NCBI GenBank assembly: GCA_039184055.1 | Contig: JBCDBH010000174.1 | Coordinates: 1-11,822 of the forward strand | Direction: 5' to 3' | DNA: 11,822 nucleotides | From: JBCDBH01 sp039184055 | Lineage (GTDB): Bacteria > Acidobacteriota > Thermoanaerobaculia > Multivoradales > J023 | In this document: positions 1-7,654 of the stretch, in pieces | Layout of the letters: each line of letters begins with the position of its first letter | Numbering within the stretch: the stretch's first letter is position 1 | Made by a program: the position numbers and the translations under genes | The notes under the pieces: generated by a model | What the model was told of the DNA's origin: nothing | What the model saw: the letters and a program-made list of their open reading frames with translations, nothing else | The model's database searches: none

Positions 1-2616
1 ACGGACCCGTTCCATCGCCTCCCACCGTCCCGACCAGCTGAGCGCGTAGCCGACCGGCAGCTCGACGGTGGTGGCGACCGCCTCTTTGGCTTCACGAATC
101 CACGCACCGATGTCGACGCCATCGTCAAGATCGACATAGACCCAGGCGTTGGGTCGCGCGTCTTCGCTTTTGATCATCGGTGGACCGGCACGTAGCTCGA
201 GCGCGGCGAGACGACCGAGCGGTACGTCGGCGCCACCGGGTGCGCGGACCAAAAGCTCACCGAGCGCCTCGGGATCGTCACGCAGCTCGCGTGGATAACG
301 TACCTGGATGCCGTAGCGTTCACGGCCGTCGATCATGGTGGAGACGGTGCGACCGCCGACCGCCGTTTCCACCGCACGCAAGACCTCGCCGACGTTGAGC
401 CCGTAGCGCGCCGCCGCCGCGCGATCGGGATCGACGTCGAGATACATCCCACCCATCACCCGCTCGGCGTAGGCGGAGCGCGTCCCGGCAATGCCGGCGG
501 CGAGCGCTTCGATCTGCTCGGCGAGTCGTTCGAGAGTCGGATAGTCGGTGCCGGCGATCTTGATGCCCACCGGGGTGCGAATGCCGGTGGCGAGCATGTC
601 GATCCGGGTGCGAATCGGCATGGTCCAGGCGTTGGTGAGACCGGGAAACGGAATTGCCTGATCGAGCTCGGCGATCAACGCCTCACGCGTCAGCCCCTCG
701 CGCCACTCGCTTTCCGGACGGAGCCGAATGGTGGTTTCGATCATCGACAGTGGCGCTGGATCGGTCGCGGTGTCGGCACGGCCGATCTTGCCGAGCACGC
801 TTTCGACCTCGGGAAAGCTGGCGATGATGCGATCGGTCTGCTGGAGCAGCTCGCGGGCCTTGGTGATCGAAATCCCGGGAAAGGTGGTGGGCATGTAGAG
901 CAGATCGCCCTCCCACAAGGGCGGCATGAATTCGTCACCGATCCGCTGTAGCGGAATCCAGGTCGAAGCGATCACAACCGTGGCGAGCACGAGGGTCAGC
1001 CAACGCATCCGAAGCGTGCGATCGAGCACCGGTCGATAGACAGCACGCAACACACGCGAGATCGGATGACGCTCTTCGGAACGAATCCGCCCCCGCACGA
1101 ATGCATAGGTCAGCACCGGCATCAGCGTCACCGCGACCAGTGACGCCGCCGCCATCGACCAGGTTTTGGTGAAGGCGAGCGGGCGGAACAAGCGTCCTTC
1201 TTCGGCCTGCAGGGTGAAGACCGGTAGGAACGACACGGTGATCACCATCAGAGTGAAAAAGAGGGTCGGACCGACCTCTTGGGTCGCCTGACGCACCACT
1301 TCGAGCCGTTCTCGCTCGCTAAGTGGGCGCCCCCGGGCCTGCTCGGCCGCGTCGAGATGTTTGTGGGCGTTCTCGATCATCACCACGGCGGCGTCGACCA
1401 GCACGCCGATCGAGATCGCGATGCCGCCGAGCGACATGATGTTGGCGCCGAGCCCCTGGACGTTCATGACGATGAACGCCATCAGAATCGACACCGGGAT
1501 CGACACCACTGCGACCAGGGCCGAGCGAATGTGGAAGAGGAAGAGCGCGCAGATCAGCGCGACGACGATCGACTCTTCGAGCAGGGTACGACCGAGGGTG
1601 CCGACCGCGTCTTCGATCAGCTCGGAGCGGTCGTAGCCGACCTCGATCTCGACGCCATCAGGTAAACCCACTCGCAGATCGTCGAGCTTGGCTTCGATCC
1701 GATCGATGGTGGTGAGCACGTCGGCACCGTGACGCACGACGACGATGCCACCCACCGTCTCGCCTTCGCCATTCCATTCGGCGATGCCGCGTCGCGACGC
1801 CGGTCCCCAGGTGATGGTGGCGACGTCGCGCAGCTGCACGGGCACGCCACCGCTACCGCGCGCCAAGACCACCTGTTCGACGTCGGCGAGCGACTCGACG
1901 TAGCCCCGACCACGGATCATGAACTCCCGCTCCCCCATCTCGATCAGCTCGCCACCGACGTCGAGATTGGCGTCGCGAATGGCGTTTTCGACCTCGGCGA
2001 GCGACAGGCCATACGCCCGTAGCTCGACCGGATCGACGATCACCTGGAGCTGACGCACAAAGCCGCCGAACGATGCCACCTCGGCGACGCCTTCGACCGA
2101 AGCGAGCCCGAAACGCAAATACCAATCCTGGATCGAGCGCAGCTCGGCGAGATCGTGACGGGGTGAGTTGAGCGCGTACATATACGCCCAGCCGACCCCG
2201 CTGGCGTCGGGGCCGAGCCGGGGCGTCACCCCGTCGGGCAGACTGCCACCCAGGCCGGCGAACGATTCGAGCACCCGGGCGCGCGCCCAATAGGGATCGG
2301 TGCCGTCTTCGAAGAGCACGTAGACGAACGACACCCCGAAATGCGAATAGCCGCGCACCGTGGTGGCTTGGGGCACGGCGAGCAGGGTCGAGGTGAGGGG
2401 ATAGGTGACCTGATCCTCGACCACCGCCGGGGCTTGCCCGGGAAACGGCGTGTAGACGATCACCTGGACGTCGGAGAGGTCGGGAATGGCATCGAGCCGC
2501 GCTTCGCGCACCGACCACACGCCACCGAGCACCACCAGGATCAAGGCAAGCACGACCACGGCTCGACGCTCGAGCGACAGGGCGATCAACCGGCCGAGAA
2601 AGGAGTCAGTGGACAT
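1..2616 (-). CDS. cusA: CusA-type Cu(I)/Ag(I) RND efflux pump, inner-membrane subunit (3' end outside window)
   Basis: This is the proton-driven inner-membrane pump of a heavy-metal RND system, taking monovalent copper or silver from the periplasm or membrane face into the adaptor/channel. The frame is open from the ATG at 2616 to the left edge: 872 codons of a family usually about 1040 long, so the last transmembrane block is missing. Visible features are the first membrane helix at about residues 14-34, the family motif DAIPDLSDVQV just after it, and the helix-4 motif VDAAVVMIENAHK with Asp408, matching E. coli CusA Asp405 of the proton relay. Met575 (LLYMP), Met625 (APLSMIETT) and Met674 (RIDMLATG) match the E. 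coli copper-binding methionines 573, 623 and 672. This argues for Cu/Ag rather than Zn/Cd/Co. The start overlaps the cusB stop by 11 bases, with GGGAA just upstream, so translation is probably coupled. Family and metal class are well supported; substrate is inferred from residues. Confidence 0.96.
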   Translation of the reverse strand, partial: MSTDSFLGRLIALSLERRAVVVLALILVVLGGVWSVREARLDAIPDLSDVQVIVYTPFPGQAPAVVEDQVTYPLTSTLLAVPQATTVRGYSHFGVSFVYVLFEDGTDPYWARARVLESFAGLGGSLPDGVTPRLGPDASGVGWAYMYALNSPRHDLAELRSIQDWYLRFGLASVEGVAEVASFGGFVRQLQVIVDPVELRAYGLSLAEVENAIRDANLDVGGELIEMGEREFMIRGRGYVESLADVEQVVLARGSGGVPVQLRDVATITWGPASRRGIAEWNGEGETVGGIVVVRHGADVLTTIDRIEAKLDDLRVGLPDGVEIEVGYDRSELIEDAVGTLGRTLLEESIVVALICALFLFHIRSALVAVVSIPVSILMAFIVMNVQGLGANIMSLGGIAISIGVLVDAAVVMIENAHKHLDAAEQARGRPLSERERLEVVRQATQEVGPTLFFTLMVITVSFLPVFTLQAEEGRLFRPLAFTKTWSMAAASLVAVTLMPVLTYAFVRGRIRSEERHPISRVLRAVYRPVLDRTLRMRWLTLVLATVVIASTWIPLQRIGDEFMPPLWEGDLLYMPTTFPGISITKARELLQQTDRIIASFPEVESVLGKIGRADTATDPAPLSMIETTIRLRPESEWREGLTREALIAELDQAIPFPGLTNAWTMPIRTRIDMLATGIRTPVGIKIAGTDYPTLERLAEQIEALAAGIAGTRSAYAERVMGGMYLDVDPDRAAAARYGLNVGEVLRAVETAVGGRTVSTMIDGRERYGIQVRYPRELRDDPEALGELLVRAPGGADVPLGRLAALELRAGPPMIKSEDARPNAWVYVDLDDGVDIGAWIREAKEAVATTVELPVGYALSWSGRWEAMERVR

Positions 2617-4027
2617 GGCCGTTCCCATGACTCATCGTGTCGGTGGCGCCGGTGGACACGGCTTCCGCAGTCGTCTCACCGGCGCGTAGACGCTCGATCG
2701 CGGCGCGCAGATTGGATTCCGAGTCGATGAGGAATTGCGCCGAGGTCACGACGCTTTCCCCGACCTCGAGACCGTCACGAATCGCCACCCAACCATCGGC
2801 CTGACGACCGAGCCGGATCTCGCGGGGCGCGTAGCGACCGTCACCAAGCTCGACGATCACCAAATCCCGCACGCCCGTACGCAGCACCGCCTGCGCCGGA
2901 ATCGCCACGGTCTGCTCGCTCGGAGGCGGCGCGAAGAGCACGGTGGCGTACATGCCGGCACGCAGTCGACCGTCACGATTCGGCACCGCGAGCTTCACGC
3001 CCAGGGTTCGGGTATCCGGAGAGACCTCGGGATCGAGAAAACGCACCCGGCCACGAAAGCTCTCGCCGGGTAGGGCGTCGAAAAGCACCTCGGCACCGGT
3101 ACCCGGCCCGATCCAGCTGACCTGATCCTCGTAGATCTTCGCTGAGAGCCAGAGCGACGATAGATCGGCGAGATGAAGCACCGCCATGCCCGGCTCGACC
3201 GCCATGCCCTCGAGCCCCGGCACCATTTGCATGATGACGCCGCTCGACGGCGCGCGGACGGTCAACGTCCGGGTCACCTCACCCCGTTCTTCGAGCGCGG
3301 CGATGGACGCGACGTCGACATCCCAATAGCCGAGCCGGGTACGCGCCGCGTCGACCAGACGAAGCGCGCGTCGATGCGCGTCACCACCGGTGGCTTCGAG
3401 CCGACGGGCGTAGTCGATTGCCGAGAGCAGCTCTTCCTGGGTTTGCACCAATTCAGGCGCGTAGATCTCGAAGAGCGGATCGCCACGTCGCACCGGCTCG
3501 CCCACCGCGCTGACTCGAACGTCCTCGATAAAGCCACGCACCTTGGTGGTGACCGAAGCCATGCGTTCCTGGTCGTATTCGAGATAACCCACCGTCCGAG
3601 CGCGTCGACCGATGGTGCGCAAGGTCGCCGGCGCGGTGCGTAGGTTCATGGTCTGAGCGAGCGACGGATCGATGCGTACGGCGGGTCCGGCGGTGGGGCC
3701 AGCGGCGGTGGCAAGACCATCAGCGCTACCGTTCGCATGATGGTCGTGGCCATGACCAGCATGATCGTGGCCATGATGGTCATGGCCGGCATGATCGTGG
3801 GCCATGACGGTCATGTCGCCACCGCCATCCTCCACCGGCACCAGCGGCATATGGCAAATCGGACACGCACCCGGCTCGTTGGCGAGCACTTCGGGATGCA
3901 TCGGGCAGGTATAGAGCGACGGCTGCTCCTCGGCGGGTGCGCGCCAGCTAAAAGGATCGAGAGCGATGAGCGCCACCGAGCCGGCGCCGATGAGAAAAGC
4001 GGCGAGAGCGATGAGAAAGGTCTTCAT
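2606..4027 (-). CDS. cusB: CusB-type RND periplasmic adaptor with N-terminal heavy-metal-binding domain and His-rich linker
   Basis: Membrane-fusion (adaptor) protein, 473 aa, bridging the RND pump and the outer-membrane channel. Residues 1-23 form a hydrophobic signal/anchor. Residues 39-64 are a heavy-metal-binding domain (YTCPMHPEV then ACPICHMPL) with Cys41, Met43, His44, Cys55, Cys58, His59 and Met60 as candidate ligands. Residues 77-97 are a histidine-rich linker with 11 His in 21 residues. The adaptor body follows: VRIDPSLAQTMNLRTA near 118, the barrel-sandwich/hairpin region around VRGFIEDVRVSAVGEPVRRG and APELVQTQEELLSA, then beta-barrel and membrane-proximal parts. The C-terminus ends in a His-containing tail (MSHGNGHVH). 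E. coli CusB lacks the fused domain, so this version may carry part of its own metal-delivery function; that is inference. The ATG overlaps the cusC stop as ATGA, and the 3' end overlaps cusA by 11 bases. Confidence 0.95.
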   Translation of the reverse strand: MKTFLIALAAFLIGAGSVALIALDPFSWRAPAEEQPSLYTCPMHPEVLANEPGACPICHMPLVPVEDGGGDMTVMAHDHAGHDHHGHDHAGHGHDHHANGSADGLATAAGPTAGPAVRIDPSLAQTMNLRTAPATLRTIGRRARTVGYLEYDQERMASVTTKVRGFIEDVRVSAVGEPVRRGDPLFEIYAPELVQTQEELLSAIDYARRLEATGGDAHRRALRLVDAARTRLGYWDVDVASIAALEERGEVTRTLTVRAPSSGVIMQMVPGLEGMAVEPGMAVLHLADLSSLWLSAKIYEDQVSWIGPGTGAEVLFDALPGESFRGRVRFLDPEVSPDTRTLGVKLAVPNRDGRLRAGMYATVLFAPPPSEQTVAIPAQAVLRTGVRDLVIVELGDGRYAPREIRLGRQADGWVAIRDGLEVGESVVTSAQFLIDSESNLRAAIERLRAGETTAEAVSTGATDTMSHGNGHVH

Positions 4028-5316
4028 GGTGCGGGCCTCGGACTTGGGTGGTCCCAGCGTCGGCCGATGGTGTGATCGAGCGCGGCGCGTGCATGGGCGA
4101 GATCGGTGACGGTACGGAGGGCGGCGGCGCGGACTTCGAAAAGCACGTGCTCGCTGTCGAGCAGATCGAGCGCGCCGATGGCGCCAGTGGCGTAGGCGGC
4201 TTCGGCCGAGGCGAGCGCCTCTTCGGCCTGCACCAAGAGCACGTCACGATAGAGAGTCAGCTGGCGTTCGAGCCGCGGCATCCGCTCGAGAAGATCGTCG
4301 AGCTCACGATCGAGTACCGCCTGTTCACGTGCAAGGGCGGCCCGTGCGGCTGCCACCTCGGCTTCGGCTTCGAGCAGCCGTGCCTGGTTCTTCTCTTTCC
4401 ACACCGGCAGGGTGACGCCCAGAGTGAGCGCCAAGACGTCGTCACCATCGTCCCGTGGCGGGGTGGCGACGTCGTCACGAGGCTCGACAAAGGTGTAGCG
4501 CAGACCGGCGGTGAGATCAGGCCTACGCACCTGCTCGGCGAGCACGACCCGGTGCTCGGCGGCGGCGAGCCGGGCCCGCTTGGCGACCAGCGCCGGCCGC
4601 TCCGTCAGGGCCCGATCACGCAGCACGCCACGAGAGGCGATGGCCGACGGTTGCCACATCACACCCGTCCGTAGAAACGGCAACGCCGCCCCATCCGGAA
4701 GCAGCGATAGATCGACCTCGGGCTCGCTCCCGGTGAGCTCGACGAGCCGCGCCCAGTACGCCGCCCGACGCGTCTCGATATCGAGCCGTTCCGCATCGAT
4801 CCGGCTGATTTCGGCCTGGATCTTGATCATCGCCTGCGCCAGCCCATTGCCCGCCACATAGCGCGCCTCGGCGCTTTCCTCGTGACGGATCAGATGCTCG
4901 CGCTCCTCGTCGAGAATCACCTTGTAGGCGTCGAGATAGACGACTTCGTGCGCCAGTCGACGCGCATCGTGAATCACCCGCGCGATCACCGTGTCGACAT
5001 CGAGCGCCGCCGCATCGGCGTCGGCCCGAGCGACCTCGGCGCGCAGATCACGCACCCCGGGCCACGGGAACCGTTGACTCACCCCGACACCCAGAAGTTG
5101 GGCGCCGGCGCGGGTTTCGGGAGGAAGGGGGAACACCGACAGCTGCGCCGTCGGGTCGTCGAGCGCGCGCGCCTGCTCGATGCGAGTGCCGAACACCCGC
5201 GCCTGAGCGCGCGTCACGGCAATATCGGGTGCATGCGTCGCCGCCGCTCGAATCAGCGACAACGCCGGATCGGGCGTGGCGGCACCGAGCCACGCCAGCA
5301 ATAGCCAAGGCCACAT
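4024..5316 (-). CDS. cusC: TolC/CusC-family outer-membrane efflux channel
   Basis: Outer-membrane channel of the tripartite pump, 430 aa, typical length for the family. A short hydrophobic N-terminus (MWPWLLLAWLGAA) is the probable signal peptide. There is no lipobox cysteine, so it is not a lipoprotein like E. coli CusC. Two tandem outer-membrane-efflux repeats are visible. The first begins near LSLIRAAATHAPDIAVTRAQ, with the FPWPGVRDLRAEVARA stretch before the long helices. The second covers the C-terminal half with Ala/Glu/Arg-rich coiled-coil helices (ARLLEAEAEVAAARAALARE) and ends near GALDLLDSEHVLFEVRAA. The family is clear from gene order and helix pattern; the metal role is inferred from cusB and cusA downstream. 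AAGGGA lies 8 bases before the ATG and is a good ribosome site. The stop overlaps the cusB start (ATGA). Confidence 0.93.
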   Translation of the reverse strand: MWPWLLLAWLGAATPDPALSLIRAAATHAPDIAVTRAQARVFGTRIEQARALDDPTAQLSVFPLPPETRAGAQLLGVGVSQRFPWPGVRDLRAEVARADADAAALDVDTVIARVIHDARRLAHEVVYLDAYKVILDEEREHLIRHEESAEARYVAGNGLAQAMIKIQAEISRIDAERLDIETRRAAYWARLVELTGSEPEVDLSLLPDGAALPFLRTGVMWQPSAIASRGVLRDRALTERPALVAKRARLAAAEHRVVLAEQVRRPDLTAGLRYTFVEPRDDVATPPRDDGDDVLALTLGVTLPVWKEKNQARLLEAEAEVAAARAALAREQAVLDRELDDLLERMPRLERQLTLYRDVLLVQAEEALASAEAAYATGAIGALDLLDSEHVLFEVRAAALRTVTDLAHARAALDHTIGRRWDHPSPRPAP

Positions 5317-5391
5317 GGAGATCGTCCCTTCTAGAAGTTTTCGGACGGCGTCCGTCTGGACGCACTTCGGCCGTAAACCGCTAGCGGGAAC
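5317..5391 (-). promoter_or_regulatory. cusC leader with clustered palindromes
   Basis: This 75-base gap between the Cys-rich gene and cusC is unusually rich in dyads. A perfect 10-base palindrome (CCGCTAGCGG) is at 5378-5387. A hairpin with 6-base arms GCGTCC and GGACGC around a 4-base loop is at 5348-5363. It overlaps a second dyad (CGGAC / GTCCG, 5342-5354) that would compete for the same GGAC segment. A 10-base palindrome CTTCTAGAAG at 5328-5337 overlaps the start of the ribosome site. Competing hairpins next to a ribosome site fit translational or attenuation control, but no T-run and no known riboswitch is seen. The function is inferred only. Confidence 0.35.
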
Positions 5392-5730
5392 TCAACAGAG
5401 GAAAACGCAGAAGAGGAGCTGTCGGGAGGAAGAAGGCAGAGAGTCGTTCGACGTGAGCGAGACGTCGACAAGCGTCGCGATCGAGGCTTGTGGCGTCACG
5501 ATCAGCGCCGCGACCGGCGTATGGTCGACATCCAGCACCACGCGTGTCTGCGGCGCCGGCGCCTCACGCTCGTCCGAAGCCAAGGGGCAGACCTCGGCAC
5601 TCATCGCCATCTCGCAACAGCAATCATCGGCCATCGCCGGCGCCGACGAGCAGTCGAGCGCCGCGCATACGGCCGGGGCCACGAGCAGCGTGGCGAGCAA
5701 GCAGACGGTGAGCGCGCGCGAAACCTTCAC
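5392..5730 (-). CDS. Small Cys-rich secreted protein leading the copper-efflux operon
   Basis: A 112-aa protein with a GTG start. I chose GTG at 5730 because a textbook signal peptide follows at once: two basic residues near the start (VKVSR), a hydrophobic core LTVCLLATLLVAPAV, and a cleavage site near Ala23/Ala24. The longer frame reaching back to 5898 lies inside cytidine deaminase and reads as Arg-rich shadow sequence. The mature part is small and has Cys27, a Cys37-38-39 triplet flanked by DD and EMAM (metal-ligand-like), Cys48, then a Pro/Ala/Val-rich stretch and a C-terminus LLFCVFLC with Cys108 and Cys112. I do not recognise a named family. Small signal-peptide proteins with a Cys/Met cluster and a conserved hydrophobic C-terminus often sit before cusC-like genes, so a periplasmic copper-handling role is a reasonable inference, not shown. 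Spacing to a ribosome site is poor (AGGG only 2 bases away); the transcript may be leaderless. Confidence 0.7.
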   Translation of the reverse strand: MKVSRALTVCLLATLLVAPAVCAALDCSSAPAMADDCCCEMAMSAEVCPLASDEREAPAPQTRVVLDVDHTPVAALIVTPQASIATLVDVSLTSNDSLPSSSRQLLFCVFLC

Positions 5731-5736
5731 AGCCCT

Positions 5737-5768
5737 ATTGTACGCACATCCACGTAACGTGGATGTAA
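5737..5768 (-). promoter_or_regulatory. Candidate promoter of the Cys-rich/cusCBA operon
   Basis: On the minus strand a near-consensus -10 box TACAAT is at 5742-5737. A weak -35 candidate TTACAT at 5768-5763 gives a 20-base spacer, longer than the usual 17. Long spacers holding a dyad are typical of promoters run by MerR-family metal sensors such as CueR, and a perfect dyad overlaps this spacer. Counting 7 bases past the -10 box places the transcript start at the G of the GTG codon (5730), which would give a leaderless mRNA. No regulator gene is in the window, so the identity of the factor is unknown. Confidence 0.5.
5746..5766. repeat. Perfect inverted repeat, probable operator
   Basis: Arms ACATCCACG and CGTGGATGT are exactly complementary over 9 bases and separated by 3 bases (TAA on plus, TTA on minus). 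The dyad lies in the 41-base gap between cytidine deaminase and the Cys-rich gene, overlapping the spacer of the candidate promoter. It is not followed by a T-run in the direction of transcription, so an intrinsic terminator is unlikely. It does not match the CueR, CusR or CopY boxes that I know. Confidence 0.6.
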
Positions 5769-5771
5769 CGA

Positions 5772-6170
5772 CTACAGCGAGAAGCGCATCGGCAAAAGGT
5801 CGTCGAGCGTTGTCTCGACCACCTCGTCGGTGTCGCAACAGAGGTAGACGGTCATGCCGCCGGTTTGCGGCATGAACTCGGAGAGCACTTGGCGACAAGC
5901 GCCACAGGGAGACGCGGGGGCGTCACCGGACACGTAGACGGCGACGGCGGTCACTTCGCGATGACCGCTCGCCACGGCCTGGAAAACGGCGTTGCGCTCG
6001 GCGCAGATGGTGAGACCGAAGGAGGCGTTCTCGACGTTGCAACCGGTGTAGATGATGCCGCTGGCGGTAACCAGCGCCGCGCCGACCGGGAAGTTGCTGT
6101 AGCGGCAATAGGCGTTGCGACTCGCTTCGCGCGCCAGCCAGCACAGGTGATCGGCTCCCACGGGCTTCAT
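5772..6170 (-). CDS. cdd: Cytidine deaminase
   Basis: Zinc enzyme, 132 aa, of the short homotetrameric type, hydrolysing cytidine and deoxycytidine to uridine and deoxyuridine in pyrimidine salvage; cytoplasmic. Motifs are complete: YSNFPVGAA (24-32), GCNVENASFGLTICAERNA (43-61) with zinc ligand Cys56 and catalytic Glu58, and PCGACRQVL (88-96) with zinc ligands Cys89 and Cys92. I chose the ATG at 6170, not the longer frame from 6308, because GGGAG sits 8 bases upstream, the resulting length fits the family, and the start overlaps the glycerol kinase stop as ATGA. It is the last gene before the 41-base gap that leads to the copper locus. Confidence 0.96.
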   Translation of the reverse strand: MKPVGADHLCWLAREASRNAYCRYSNFPVGAALVTASGIIYTGCNVENASFGLTICAERNAVFQAVASGHREVTAVAVYVSGDAPASPCGACRQVLSEFMPQTGGMTVYLCCDTDEVVETTLDDLLPMRFSL

Positions 6171-7654
6171 CGATTCGGCTCCCAGTCGCGGCTCCGCTCC
6201 ACCGCTCGCCGCCAACCGTCGCGTAGCTCGGCGATAGGACCGCTGTCGCTGGCCGGTTCGAAGCGACGATCGACCCGCCATTGCGCCGCGCACGCGTCGA
6301 GGGTCCAAAAGCCGACGCCGAGACCGGCGAGAAAGGCGGCGCCGAGCGCGGTGGTTTCGGCGTTGGCCGGGCGCACCACGGGAACGCCCAAGATGTCGGC
6401 CTGGCGCTGCATGAGCAGATTGTTGCGCGCCGCGCCGCCGTCGACCCGCAGCTCGGCGAGCTCGATACCGGCGTCACGCACCATGGCGTCGAGGACGTCG
6501 GCGCTTTGCAGAGCAATCGAATCGAGCGCGGCACGGGCGAGATGGGCGTCGGTGGTGGCTCGAGTGAGACCCACCAGGGTGCCACGGGCGTGGGGATCCC
6601 AATACGGCGCGCCCAAGCCGGTGAAGGCGGGAACGAGAAAGACGCCGTCGGCATCCGGGACCTGGGCGGCTAGAGCCTCGATGTCCTCGGAGCGACGGAT
6701 CATCTTGAGCCCGTCACGCAGCCACTGTACGACCGCGCCCCCGACGAAGATCGAGCCTTCGAGAGCGTAGGAATCGGCGCCTTCGAGCCGCCACGCGGTG
6801 GTGGTGACCAGGCGATTGGCCGAGGCGGTGGCGTCGTCACCGGTGTTGAGGAGCAAGAAGCAACCGGTGCCGTAGGTGTTCTTGGCCATGCCCGGCGAGG
6901 TGCACATCTGCCCGAAAAGCGCGGCCTGCTGGTCACCGGCGATGCCACTGATCGGAATCGATCCACCCAGAACCTCCGCATCGCCGTAGCGTGCCGACGA
7001 CGGCACCACCTCGGGCAACATCGCCATCGGCACACGGAAGAGCGTGCACAGCTCTTCGTCCCACGTCCCGCGATGGATATCGAAGAGCAGCGTGCGGCTG
7101 GCGTTCGAGGCGTCGGTGATGTGAAGCGCGCCCCGGGTCAGCTGCCACACCAGCCACGTATCGACGGTGCCGAAGACGAGCTCTCCGGCCTCGGCGCGTG
7201 CCCGCGCACCATCGACGTGGTCGAGTATCCATTCGATTTTGGTGGCCGAGAAATAGCTATCGAGCAGAAGTCCGGTCTTGGCGGTCACCGTCTCGCCAAC
7301 GCCTTCGGCGTCGAGCGCCCGACAGCGTTCGGCGGTGCGTCGGTCTTGCCACACGATGGCGCGATGGATCGGTCGACCGGTGGCGCGATCCCAGACGATG
7401 GTGGTCTCGCGCTGATTGGTGATGCCGATCGCGGCGAGATCGGAGGCGGCGAGTCGGGCGCGGGTCAACGCCTCGGTGGCGACGGCGATCTGGGTCGAGG
7501 CGATTTCATCGGCGTCGTGCTCGACCCAGCCGGAACGCGGAAAGTGCTGGGTGAATTCCTGTTGAGCGACGGCCAGCACCGTGCCGTCGGCCGCAAAGAC
7601 GATGGCGCGTGACGAGGTGGTGCCCTGGTCGAGCGCGAGAACGGCGTGCTTCAT
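6167..7654 (-). CDS. glpK: Glycerol kinase
   Basis: ATP-dependent phosphorylation of glycerol to sn-glycerol 3-phosphate in the cytoplasm; FGGY carbohydrate kinase family, 495 aa, full length. Visible motifs: nucleotide-binding LDQGTTSSRAIVF at 8-20, FGGY signature YFSATKIEWILDH at 134-146, ISGIAGDQQAALFGQ with catalytic Asp241 (E. coli Asp245), KNTYGTGCFLLLNTG at 258-272, PAFTGLGAPYWDPHARG at 342-358, and the second signature beginning GGAARNNLL at 406. The start at 7654 gives the usual MKHAVLALDQG N-terminus; a further upstream ATG would add 18 residues unlike the family. It overlaps the stop of the preceding gene (ATGA) and has no clear ribosome site, so translation is probably coupled. 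No glpF or glpD is nearby. Confidence 0.97.
   Translation of the reverse strand: MKHAVLALDQGTTSSRAIVFAADGTVLAVAQQEFTQHFPRSGWVEHDADEIASTQIAVATEALTRARLAASDLAAIGITNQRETTIVWDRATGRPIHRAIVWQDRRTAERCRALDAEGVGETVTAKTGLLLDSYFSATKIEWILDHVDGARARAEAGELVFGTVDTWLVWQLTRGALHITDASNASRTLLFDIHRGTWDEELCTLFRVPMAMLPEVVPSSARYGDAEVLGGSIPISGIAGDQQAALFGQMCTSPGMAKNTYGTGCFLLLNTGDDATASANRLVTTTAWRLEGADSYALEGSIFVGGAVVQWLRDGLKMIRRSEDIEALAAQVPDADGVFLVPAFTGLGAPYWDPHARGTLVGLTRATTDAHLARAALDSIALQSADVLDAMVRDAGIELAELRVDGGAARNNLLMQRQADILGVPVVRPANAETTALGAAFLAGLGVGFWTLDACAAQWRVDRRFEPASDSGPIAELRDGWRRAVERSRDWEPNR

Noticed and set aside
1853..2518. 221-codon minus-strand frame in the cusA region
   Set aside because: It lies in a different frame from the clear CusA reading frame that is open from 2616 to the edge; its product is Arg-rich noise.
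3733..3800. Tandem DNA repeat or CRISPR-like array
   Set aside because: The repetitive CAT/GAT/GGC pattern is only the codon pattern of the His-rich linker of CusB; there are no regular spacers.
4048..4674. 208-codon plus-strand open frame
   Set aside because: Antisense to the well-supported cusC gene, with a Gly/Arg/His-rich composition and no recognisable motif.
5746..5766. Intrinsic terminator after cytidine deaminase
   Set aside because: The stem is followed by GCGTACAATA rather than a T-run, and the dyad overlaps a promoter-like element instead.
5731..5898. Longer N-terminus for the Cys-rich protein
   Set aside because: It overlaps cytidine deaminase and hides a clean signal peptide that begins at the GTG at 5730.
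5865..6770. 301-codon plus-strand open frame
   Set aside because: Antisense to glpK and cdd, both with full motifs. Its product is Arg/Ser/Ala-rich shadow sequence with no domain; long antisense frames are normal at this GC.
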